Positions 7,075 to 12,475 of a stretch of 17,974 nt of DNA are shown here, in pieces (the stretch's first letter is position 1; each line of letters opens with the position of its first letter). The notes under the pieces are model-generated. The model was not told the DNA's origin. It saw only the letters and a program-made list of their open reading frames with translations, and made no database searches. The DNA lies in contig CAJUDN010000049.1 in assembly GCA_910585355.1 (NCBI GenBank), forward strand, positions 1 through 17,974, read 5' to 3'. Source of the DNA: an uncultured Lachnospiraceae bacterium (GTDB lineage Bacteria > Bacillota_A > Clostridia > Lachnospirales > Lachnospiraceae). A program made the translations under genes and the position numbers.

Positions 7075-8115
7075 CTATAACTCCTTTAAATAAAGATCCG
7101 TCAGGCTGTACCGTGTAACGCCATTGTATCCGGTCACCGTATCCGCCATGGCAAGGGAATTTAATACGGCTTCCTCCGTGGCCTCGGCGACTGCTTCAAA
7201 TGCCTTGTCCAGATGCTCCTCCTTAAGAAACCGCATCATGTAAAAATCCTGTTCTTCTCCGGTTTTTACGGGATTGGCCGTGGAAAATCCCAGCATAATA
7301 TCCCCGCTCCCATGGCCCATGAAGGAACCGCACCTGGAAAGCCCAACTCCGGCCCGGCGGACAATGCGCTTTAACTGCCTGTCAGAAACAGGAAGATCCG
7401 TCCCAATCACCATCATAATGGAGCCCTCATCCTTTTTCGCTTCCCCAATCCTTTCTAAAAGCAGATCCCCCATAGGTTTTCCGTTCAGCACAAAGTTTTT
7501 CGTGCTTCCAAAGTTAGACTGTACCAGAACTCCAATGGTGTAGGTTTCTTCTCCGATGGTGAGGATTCTGGAGGCGGAACCGATTCCCCCTTTCATTCCA
7601 AAACATGTAGTTCCCTTTCCGGCTCCCACATCGCCCTCTTCGAAGTCGACACAGGCGGCGTCAATGGCGGCCCTGACCTGCTCCCTCCCAATGACCCGTT
7701 CCGTAATTTTATTCAGACTGGCATCGTTGCACTCTCCCACGACCGTATTGATGGACGAAACCTTTCCTCCCTCTTTTTCCGTGATCTCCACCACATAGTC
7801 TACCAGAGCATCCTGGACTTTTCCCACATTCAGCGTGTTGGTAAGAGCGATGGGACTCTCTAACGTTCCCAGCTCCTCAATCTGCAGAATTCCTGTAGTC
7901 TTTCCAAATCCATTGTGTACAAAAGCCGCGGCCGTTAACTTATTAACAAATATATTTTCACAGCTTGGCAGAATAACGGTGACTCCTGTCTTATGTTCCT
8001 TTGTGTCTGCCGTCCAGTGTCCCACCGTGACTCCCGGCACGTCCGTAATTTTATTAAGCGTCCCCGGCCTGTAACTTCCAATTATTAAGCCATATTCCCG
8101 AATTCTTTTTTTCAT
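7075..8115 (-). CDS. P1 family peptidase (DmpA/NylC-like N-terminal nucleophile hydrolase)
   Basis: A 346-aa member of peptidase family S58/P1, which includes the aminopeptidase-esterase DmpA, beta-peptidyl aminopeptidases and nylon hydrolase NylC. These are made as a precursor that cleaves itself before a Ser or Thr to expose the nucleophile. Here the cleavage site is probably Gly231-Ser232 in DEGSIMMVIGTD. Conserved family blocks ITDVPGVTVGHW (23-34), GKGTTCFGMKGGIGSASR (166-183) and LKRIVRRAGVGLSRCGS (248-264) are present. The start is set at 8115 because AAAGGAGG lies about 10 nt upstream, whereas the in-frame ATG at 8157 has no ribosome site. First gene of a two-gene unit with the precorrin-2 dehydrogenase. 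Natural substrate unknown. Confidence 0.92.
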   Translation of the reverse strand: MKKRIREYGLIIGSYRPGTLNKITDVPGVTVGHWTADTKEHKTGVTVILPSCENIFVNKLTAAAFVHNGFGKTTGILQIEELGTLESPIALTNTLNVGKVQDALVDYVVEITEKEGGKVSSINTVVGECNDASLNKITERVIGREQVRAAIDAACVDFEEGDVGAGKGTTCFGMKGGIGSASRILTIGEETYTIGVLVQSNFGSTKNFVLNGKPMGDLLLERIGEAKKDEGSIMMVIGTDLPVSDRQLKRIVRRAGVGLSRCGSFMGHGSGDIMLGFSTANPVKTGEEQDFYMMRFLKEEHLDKAFEAVAEATEEAVLNSLAMADTVTGYNGVTRYSLTDLYLKEL

Positions 8116-8208
8116 TATTTTACAGCCTCCTTTGCCTGATTCTCTTTCCTTCCACATTTTCCATAAAAAACCATGAAAGCCTCGTTAATTTTTTATCCAT
8201 TTCATCCA

Positions 8209-8237
8209 TTGTATTTTTTTCCCTGCTCTGATAGAAT
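8209..8237 (+). promoter_or_regulatory. Candidate promoter of the HPr-like gene, overlapping a possible divergent -10
   Basis: TTGTAT (8209-8214) and TAGAAT (8232-8237) are spaced by 17 nt on the plus strand; the start would be near 8244 with a leader of about 120 nt. The leader contains a hairpin, GTCCA-GAG (8282-8289) with CTC-GT-TGGAC (8296-8305). The minus strand of 8208-8213 reads TACAAT, a possible -10 for the divergent P1 peptidase, so the two promoters may overlap; its -35 is poor. Confidence 0.45.
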
Positions 8238-8363
8238 GATGATCGTTAAATGATTCACCATCACCGTTCAGCCATGCGGCGGTCCAGAGCAAAAACTCGT
8301 TGGACACAAGGCCAAACGGTTACGATTTAACAATTATTCGACTCTCATACAGGAGGTAAGATT

Positions 8364-8606
8364 ATGAAGATGAAAATTAAAAATATTTCCAACATTGATA
8401 AATTCTTTGACATTATCAATCAGTGTGATGGCGCTGTTGAACTAAGTCTCCCGGAGGGCGGCTCCGTAAATTTAAAATCCAAACTGAGCCAGTATTTTTC
8501 CATGGCCACTGTCTTCTCCAACGGCTCCATTAAAGAGCTCGATCTCACTACGCATTCCAGTAAAGATTCGGAGCGCCTGATCCAGTATATGGTTCAGGGC
8601 TGCTAA
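8364..8606 (+). CDS. HPr-like small protein lacking the phosphorylatable histidine
   Basis: This 80-aa protein has a near-perfect ribosome site (AGGAGG, 8351-8356) and its own promoter. Residues 24-47 (VELSLPEGGSVNLKSKLSQY and following) and the later alternation of beta-like and helical segments follow the pattern of the HPr fold, in which a VNAKS-type motif precedes helix 2, and the total length fits HPr (85-90 aa). The His15-containing TRPA segment of true HPr is absent: the corresponding region is NISNIDKFF. It therefore cannot be a standard PTS phosphocarrier. A regulatory or scaffold role is possible but unproven. No other PTS gene is nearby. The stop overlaps the alaX stop by 4 nt on the opposite strand. 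The HPr relation is by-eye pattern matching. Confidence 0.8.
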   Translation: MKMKIKNISNIDKFFDIINQCDGAVELSLPEGGSVNLKSKLSQYFSMATVFSNGSIKELDLTTHSSKDSERLIQYMVQGC

Positions 8607-9760
8607 AACCTTTTTTCTCTTAAGATGGCACAAAGCTTTTCCTTCTCTATAAAAAAAGTTCCCTGTGCCATCTGTGTACTCCCGCCGCCTCTTCCATTGA
8701 GAACCTGATTGAGCTCTCTGGAGAGCAGGCGCATGTCCTCGTCACGACTGCCTAACACATACTGGAACCCCCCTCCGGGGATTTTAGAAAGGGCGAGGAC
8801 ATTTCTCCCTTTCTTTTCTTCCAGAGCCCGGTTCACAAGCTGTCTCAGCTGCTGAGAACCAAAGCCTTCTTCAAACAAGCAGAGATTTTCCTCGCTTTTT
8901 TCCATGGTTTTTATCCGGTTTTCAATGAGCTCGTGGTAGCATCCGGAAAGCTTTTCCTGAAGTTTCACGGTTTCCTGCTTCAATTTTTCCACCGCGTCGG
9001 CAATTTCATCGGGTTTTGCTGAAAGCAGTCCGGAAATCTTCTGTACCTGGCTTCTCTTTTTTTCATAATCCGCCACTGCCCTTTTCCCGCAGAGCAGGGA
9101 AATTCTTACTCCGCCTTTATAATGAATCATGGACAGAAACTTTACCAGACCGATTTCTCCGGTCCGTGCCACATGGGTTCCGCAGCAGGCGCAGACATCT
9201 CCTCCCGGAATCCTTACGATCCTTACATCCCCTGTCAATTCTTTCTTGCTCCTGTATTCCATGGCACAAAGCTCTTCTTTTGGCGGAAAACCCGTATAGA
9301 TTTCCCGGTTTTCCCAGATGATTTCATTAGCCTTTTCCTCGATCTCCATCAGGTCCTTCCATTCCAGAATACCGTTTAAGTCAATCGTCACCTCTTCCGC
9401 TCCCATATGGAAACCCACATTGTCGTACCCAAATGCACTGTGAATCAGCCCTGATACCAGATGCTCACCCGAATGCTCCTGCATGAGACAAAATCTCCGT
9501 TCCCAGTCAATCACGCCTTTTACTTTTTTCCCCACAGGAAGTTCTCCCTCGGCGTAATGGATCACGACTCCGTCTTTTTCATGGACATCATATACCCGAA
9601 CACCGTCAATGGCGCCGGTATCCGCCGGCTGACCTCCGCCTTCCGGATAAAAGGCTGTCTCATCCAGTACCGCTTCGTACCCCTTTTTCCCTTTGACGCA
9701 GGAAAGAACCGTAGCTTCAAATTCTTTTTTATATGGGGATTCGTAATACAATTTTTTCAT
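8603..9760 (-). CDS. alaX: Alanyl-tRNA editing protein AlaX, long form (AlaX-L type)
   Basis: A 385-aa free-standing homologue of the editing half of alanyl-tRNA synthetase, which hydrolyses Ser- or Gly-mischarged tRNA-Ala in the cytosol. The zinc-site motifs are intact: HSGEH (96-100) and CCGTH (192-196). PEGGGQPADTG (39-49) is the conserved N-terminal loop, KGGVRISLLCG (215-225) the usual editing-core block, about 230-290 a coiled coil, and GGGSTQMAQGT near 355-370 the DHHA1 domain that marks the long form. The start is supported by AAAGGAG about 8 nt upstream. It is a single gene driven by a strong promoter at 9861-9889. Its last codons overlap the convergent HPr-like gene by 4 nt. Confidence 0.95.
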   Translation of the reverse strand: MKKLYYESPYKKEFEATVLSCVKGKKGYEAVLDETAFYPEGGGQPADTGAIDGVRVYDVHEKDGVVIHYAEGELPVGKKVKGVIDWERRFCLMQEHSGEHLVSGLIHSAFGYDNVGFHMGAEEVTIDLNGILEWKDLMEIEEKANEIIWENREIYTGFPPKEELCAMEYRSKKELTGDVRIVRIPGGDVCACCGTHVARTGEIGLVKFLSMIHYKGGVRISLLCGKRAVADYEKKRSQVQKISGLLSAKPDEIADAVEKLKQETVKLQEKLSGCYHELIENRIKTMEKSEENLCLFEEGFGSQQLRQLVNRALEEKKGRNVLALSKIPGGGFQYVLGSRDEDMRLLSRELNQVLNGRGGGSTQMAQGTFFIEKEKLCAILREKRF

Positions 9761-9783
9761 CTTTCAAACTCCTTTGTGTATCC

Positions 9784-9815
9784 TGTATTTCCGTAATGCA
9801 TTTTGTATTTCCGTA
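9784..9815. repeat. 12-bp direct repeat in the alaX leader
   Basis: TGTATTTCCGTA occurs perfectly at 9784-9795 and 9804-9815, a 20-bp period (two helical turns), between the alaX promoter and its ribosome site. The same leader begins with a small dyad, CTGTT-ACG-AACAG (9844-9856), close to the predicted transcription start. Confidence 0.6.
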
Positions 9816-9860
9816 TAGCGTAACCGCCCAGATACCCCTTGAGCTGTTACGAACAGTTAC

Positions 9861-9889
9861 AGTATAACACCTTTGTTCCAGATTCTCAA
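9861..9889 (-). promoter_or_regulatory. Promoter of alaX
   Basis: On the minus strand, TTGAGA (9884-9889) and an extended -10 TGTTATACT with TATACT at 9861-9866 are separated by exactly 17 nt. Transcription would start near 9854, giving a leader of about 95 nt. Confidence 0.65.
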
Positions 9890-9986
9890 TTCTGCTTTAA
9901 GAAGAAAAATTTTATGAAACAGGCAACTATGACAAGCAGGCTGACATATGATGGAGTGTAAACAAAAACCCTTGGAGGATTTGAAC

Positions 9987-10244
9987 ATGAGTGATTTAGC
10001 TGCTACAAATTGTGGATGCGGATGCGAAACTTCTAACACAGGATGCGGATGTGGATGTGGATGCGGAAATAACTTCATCTGGATCATTATTCTTCTTTGC
10101 TGCTGCGGCGGTTGGGGACATAACGGATGCAATAACGGATGCGGATGCGGATGTGGCATGGATAACAGCTGCATCTGGATCATTCTCCTTCTCTGCTGCT
10201 GCGGCGGCTGGGGCGGAAACGGCGGCGGCTGCTTCTGCTGCTAA
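9987..10244 (+). CDS. Cysteine/glycine-rich duplicated small protein ('chorion class high-cysteine' type)
   Basis: The 85-aa product contains 21 cysteines (25%), many glycines and almost no charge. It consists of a short head (MSDLAATN), then two copies of a module: alternating Gly-Cys (GCGCGCG), a hydrophobic segment (IWIIILL or IWIILLL), CCC, GGWG. The 42-nt cores of the two modules (10076-10117 and 10172-10213) match at 38 positions. Similar clostridial proteins carry the automatic label 'chorion class high-cysteine HCB protein 13'; no function is established. The start at 9987 is chosen because GGAGG (9975-9979 region) precedes it by about 9 nt; an in-frame ATG at 9948 lacks a ribosome site. 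A sharp terminator follows at 10253. Plausible roles are a cross-linked envelope or spore-layer component, or metal binding; all are inference. Confidence 0.85.
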   Translation: MSDLAATNCGCGCETSNTGCGCGCGCGNNFIWIIILLCCCGGWGHNGCNNGCGCGCGMDNSCIWIILLLCCCGGWGGNGGGCFCC

Positions 10245-10252
10245 TTCCAAGC

Positions 10253-10281
10253 GGGCGGGGGACTCCCCGCCCTTTTTCTTT
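10253..10281 (+). terminator. Strong intrinsic terminator of the cysteine-rich gene
   Basis: Perfect 8-bp stem GGGCGGGG (10253-10260) and CCCCGCCC (10265-10272) with a GACT loop, followed by TTTTTCTTT. It ends 7 nt before the stop of the convergent 53-aa ORF, so it also isolates the two genes. On the minus strand no U-tract follows, so it acts mainly in the plus direction. Confidence 0.9.
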
Positions 10282-10288
10282 GTCAAAT

Positions 10289-10450
10289 CTACTCGCAGGG
10301 TATCTTTTTCGGGCCATTTCCCTGTTTTCTCATATCCTGTCTCATCGGAATCCTCTGGCCCTTCTGCCTCCCGTTTCCAAATCTGCTTTTCTCACACTCC
10401 TCGTCAATTTCGTAAACACTGTTCCCATCTATAATTAATCGGCTTGCCAT
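10289..10450 (-). CDS. Small basic protein of unknown function (53 aa)
   Basis: This ORF is too short for automatic calls but has a canonical AGGAGG (10461-10466) 10 nt before its ATG. It begins MASRLIIDGNSVYEIDEEC, a hydrophobic-then-acidic head that resembles the N-termini of small hypothetical proteins in Lachnospiraceae. It then turns strongly basic and Arg/Lys/Gln/Gly-rich (21-50). There is no membrane segment or signal peptide. It is convergent with the cysteine-rich gene, from which a terminator separates it, and lies immediately downstream (in its own direction) of the structured repeat copy B. Function unknown; coding status rests on the ribosome site and the non-random composition. 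Confidence 0.6.
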   Translation of the reverse strand: MASRLIIDGNSVYEIDEECEKSRFGNGRQKGQRIPMRQDMRKQGNGPKKIPCE

Positions 10451-10506
10451 AAAAATTTAACCTCCTGTCTTCTTTACAACATTACAACTGTTCTGCTTCG
10501 GCGCGT

Positions 10507-10531
10507 TTTCTTTCCGAATTTTCGTACGGCG
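10507..10531. repeat. Degenerate partial copy of the structured repeat's right arm
   Basis: Positions 10507-10531 match 10665-10689 (the right arm of copy B) at 22 of 25 positions, including 13 identical bases in a row (TTTCTTTCCGAAT); the three differences are all transitions. It therefore looks like the remnant of a second, tandem element. Confidence 0.65.
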
Positions 10532-10554
10532 CTGACAGTATTGACTTCATCTCC

Positions 10555-10693
10555 GTTCAGACGTGCTGCTTCTTGCCCGCCTTCTGCGGACAAGAAGCTT
10601 CGGGCGGCCGCCCTATGAAGATTCGGAAAGTAAGTCGCTTTTGAAAACGAGTTTTCAACTCGCCTTTCTTTCCGAATCTTCGCACGACGGAAC
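10555..10693 (-). repeat. 139-nt multi-hairpin intergenic repeat, copy B
   Basis: Same size and architecture as copy A at 3069-3207. The outer stem is 10555-10566 with 10682-10693. Hairpin 1 is 10569-10580 with 10586-10597 around a 5-nt loop; its only imperfect pair would be G-U in the minus-strand RNA. A perfect 12-bp palindrome GGGCGGCCGCCC lies at 10602-10613, and the long hairpin at 10618-10680 is exactly 63 nt as in copy A, capped by TGAAAAC and GTTTTCA. TATGAAGATTC (10614-10624) is shared. It sits upstream of the minus-strand 53-aa ORF, the same relation that copy A has to nifJ. Confidence 0.8.
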
Positions 10694-10791
10694 TGTTACA
10701 TAGTATTCCTCCAGTTCGAAAGCAGTGCAGATATTGGTTTTAAATTTTATATCTCCTGCATATATTTTCACCAGTAAAAGGAGGCTTGCCA

Positions 10792-11223
10792 ATGAATGAA
10801 AAAGAATTAAAACTGACCGATCTGGATTATGCCATCGGCGATCATCATATCCAGATGCTCAAGGCCGCCCTGCCATACATGGAAATCGCCCAGCAGCGGG
10901 CCATGTCATTCTTTATTAAATGGAATGAGCTGGTACGCACCATGGCGTTTTTTGAGGAAAACGGAGACGGCATGATGAGCGTCTGCTCCCTGGATGAAAA
11001 CCATGTATCCCCGGTGGATATGCTGAATGCTGTAAAGCCCTATGCCAACCAGAGAGAGCAGGAGCTGATTGACATCATGACCAAACTGTTATCAGGCAGA
11101 AACGGGAGAAATTCCGGGCGGGGGCCCATTTCCATGGAACAGCTTCTATCTATTCTTCCCCCGGAACAGCAGTCCCGGTTTGAAACGATTCAGCTTATGA
11201 TGCAGACCTTGGGACAGATGTAA
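10792..11223 (+). CDS. Conserved clostridial protein of unknown function, first of a paralogous pair (143 aa)
   Basis: I do not recognise a named domain. It is soluble, mostly helical in appearance, acidic at the N-terminus, with a Gly/Arg/Asn-rich linker (102-112). Its C-terminal part has ELIDIMTK (91-98) and PPEQQSRFETIQ (123-134); both patterns recur in the next gene with the same internal spacing (PPExxxRxxxIQ), so the two proteins appear to be paralogues. AAAAGGAGG (10776-10784) is 7 nt before the ATG at 10792; an upstream in-frame TTG at 10786 is too close to the ribosome site. It is followed after 15 nt by its partner and they share a terminator. Confidence 0.8.
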   Translation: MNEKELKLTDLDYAIGDHHIQMLKAALPYMEIAQQRAMSFFIKWNELVRTMAFFEENGDGMMSVCSLDENHVSPVDMLNAVKPYANQREQELIDIMTKLLSGRNGRNSGRGPISMEQLLSILPPEQQSRFETIQLMMQTLGQM

Positions 11224-11238
11224 AAGAAAGGAGATTTT

Positions 11239-11526
11239 ATGAACAATTCCTGGAAAGACGATCCCAGACTAAAAGACGTAGACCCGGCCAGAGTATCCGC
11301 CCTCTGCTCTCTGGCAGAAGAGCTTTCAGGCGCCCCTAAGGAGCAGAAAATGGCTGTATTTCTCTCCGTCAGCCAAAAAGCGGCTGCCATGAACTTAAAT
11401 TTTTCCCCAAACGAGAGGGATCTGTTTATTGACATCCTGACAAAAGACATGCCGCCGGAAGAAAAAAAACGGGTCCGGCTCATCCAGTCCCTGGCCTTAA
11501 AAGCAAACCGAAACCAGCATACATAA
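11239..11526 (+). CDS. Conserved small protein of unknown function, second of the paralogous pair (95 aa)
   Basis: A charged, helical, soluble 95-aa protein without signal peptide or membrane segment. LFIDILTK (62-69) and PPEEKKRVRLIQ (72-83) correspond to ELIDIMTK and PPEQQSRFETIQ of the upstream protein, but the linker between them is almost absent here. AAAGGAG lies about 8 nt before the ATG. It is the last gene of this two-gene unit: a small hairpin overlaps the stop codon (11526-11540, AGGCCG and CGGCCT) and a terminator is at 11561. Function unknown. Confidence 0.78.
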   Translation: MNNSWKDDPRLKDVDPARVSALCSLAEELSGAPKEQKMAVFLSVSQKAAAMNLNFSPNERDLFIDILTKDMPPEEKKRVRLIQSLALKANRNQHT

Positions 11527-11560
11527 GGCCGCCACGGCCTAAAAGCTCCCTGCGTCTCTT

Positions 11561-11593
11561 CCTGCCTCCCAGTTGCGGGGGCAGGTTTTCCTT
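11561..11593 (+). terminator. Intrinsic terminator of the paralogous small-gene pair
   Basis: CCTGCC (11561-11566) pairs with GGCAGG (11580-11585), extended inward by CC with GG, then TTTTCCTTT. It lies back to back with the minus-strand terminator at 11601-11642, which closes the convergent transporter gene. Confidence 0.7.
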
Positions 11594-11600
11594 TGCAATA

Positions 11601-11642
11601 TAAAAGGAAAAGGCATCCGGTCAGGATATACCACCGGATGCC
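11601..11642 (-). terminator. Intrinsic terminator of the FNT-family gene / nucleoside operon
   Basis: A perfect 10-bp stem, GGCATCCGGT (11612-11621) and ACCGGATGCC (11633-11642), has an 11-nt loop. Read on the minus strand it is followed by TTTTCCTTTT (11602-11611). It lies about 108 nt after the transporter stop codon. Confidence 0.85.
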
Positions 11643-11749
11643 CTTAAGCGCAGCCGCTGTTGCAAAACAAGTTTTTCATACAAGATATAGCCTTTTGTTT
11701 AAGAACGGCATACTATATGTCGATGAATTTTTACGTTTTGCGACAACCT

Positions 11750-12322
11750 CTACGCTTTGAAATAATCAAAAATCTTCGCCCCAATTCCGTTTCCAAGTAT
11801 CATAAGGAGAAGATAGAAGATACTCTTCCCGCTCCACATTCCAGCCAGAGAAAAATAAAACATATTGGCCACGGAATGCTCAAAGCCGGACAGAATGAAA
11901 ATCATCACCGGAGCAATGACAAACAAATGGTTCCCCGACTTTTTAAAATTGTCAATGGCCAGGTACATGAGGGTCCCGCAAAATATCGATAGAACTAGAA
12001 TAGAAAGGGGGTTGTTGTTTAATTTATTCATACAGACAGCTTCCGCCGAAATTTTCATGCCTGCCATATGGCAGAAAACAGCTGTCAGCAGGGTTCCTAA
12101 AAAATTGCCTGCAATAATCACAGGAATGGCCGCCATGTCCTCTTTGGTCTGCACAAAGCCAATCCTTCCTGTATAGAGGGCAAACCCCTGGTTTACAATG
12201 GTCAAAAGGCCAAAGGAGAATAAAAGAGCGCCCACGATTTTATTTTCCAGCGACAAATAAATCACACCGCCAAGGCCAATCATAAACCCGGCATACACTG
12301 CTTTTATAAATGTATTTTTCAT
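11750..12322 (-). CDS. Compact formate/nitrite transporter (FNT) family membrane protein
   Basis: A 190-aa integral membrane protein with six predicted membrane segments (about 8-25, 29-51, 63-87, 107-124, 132-160, 167-187). The FNT signature ILSGFEHSVANMFYFSLA (143-160) includes the central channel His149; AGNFLG (71-76) and Lys100 before the fourth segment are also family-like. Characterised FNT proteins (FocA, NirC, HSC) are 250-290 aa pentameric channels for small monovalent anions; this one is about 70 residues shorter because loops and termini are minimal. It follows deoB by 153 nt that hold a palindromic element, so it may be co-transcribed with the nucleoside genes or have its own promoter. 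A GGAGAG ribosome site precedes the ATG. Substrate not assignable. Confidence 0.85.
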   Translation of the reverse strand: MKNTFIKAVYAGFMIGLGGVIYLSLENKIVGALLFSFGLLTIVNQGFALYTGRIGFVQTKEDMAAIPVIIAGNFLGTLLTAVFCHMAGMKISAEAVCMNKLNNNPLSILVLSIFCGTLMYLAIDNFKKSGNHLFVIAPVMIFILSGFEHSVANMFYFSLAGMWSGKSIFYLLLMILGNGIGAKIFDYFKA

Positions 12323-12346
12323 ATTTTCTCTCCGTTATTCACCTAA

Positions 12347-12428
12347 TGCGTGACAGTGCTAGGCAAAATTTCGACGGCGATGTGGGGCCATCGATTAGAA
12401 ATTTTAACGACGCAATGGTGCGTGACAG
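12347..12428. repeat. Palindromic element flanked by 10-bp direct repeats
   Basis: TGCGTGACAG occurs perfectly at 12347-12356 and 12419-12428. Between them is a hairpin: AAAATTTC (12365-12372) pairs with GAAATTTT (12398-12405), and inside it CGATG (12378-12382) pairs with CATCG (12389-12393). It fills the gap between deoB and the FNT-family gene. The flank after it (CAGTTC...ACTATGATTACTG) resembles the right flank of the 139-nt repeat copy A (CTGAACTATTACTGG). The size and flanking repeats suit a small non-autonomous insertion, but a 3'-UTR structure protecting or ending the deoB transcript is also possible. Confidence 0.65.
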
Positions 12429-12475
12429 GCAGTTCACAACTATGATTACTGTCTGGATGGAGTGCTAGCAGATAC

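Larger units (their letters stand above)
10451..10791. other. 341-nt intergenic region dominated by the structured repeat
   Basis: Between the divergent 53-aa ORF and the first paralogue gene. It contains the ribosome site of the former, a degenerate half-copy of the structured repeat (10507-10531), the complete copy B (10555-10693), A/T-rich promoter-like DNA (10720-10770) without a convincing -35/-10 pair, and the AAAAGGAGG ribosome site of the downstream gene. Confidence 0.6.

Noticed and set aside
8116..8157. 14-residue N-terminal extension of the P1 peptidase
   Set aside because: The AAAGGAGG ribosome site lies inside this stretch and supports the ATG at 8115.
9914..9961. 15-codon upstream ORF before the cysteine-rich gene
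   Set aside because: Weak A-rich ribosome site and no conserved feature; probably chance.
10021..10213. CRISPR-like array in the GGATGCGGATG repeats
   Set aside because: The repetition is in-frame coding for Gly-Cys and a duplicated peptide module, not repeat-spacer units.
9996..10286. Ala-rich 96-aa ORF on the minus strand and a 140-aa plus ORF (10012-10434) over the cysteine-rich gene
   Set aside because: Both are frame shadows of the repetitive Gly-Cys codons; neither has a ribosome site, and the minus ORF runs across a strong terminator.
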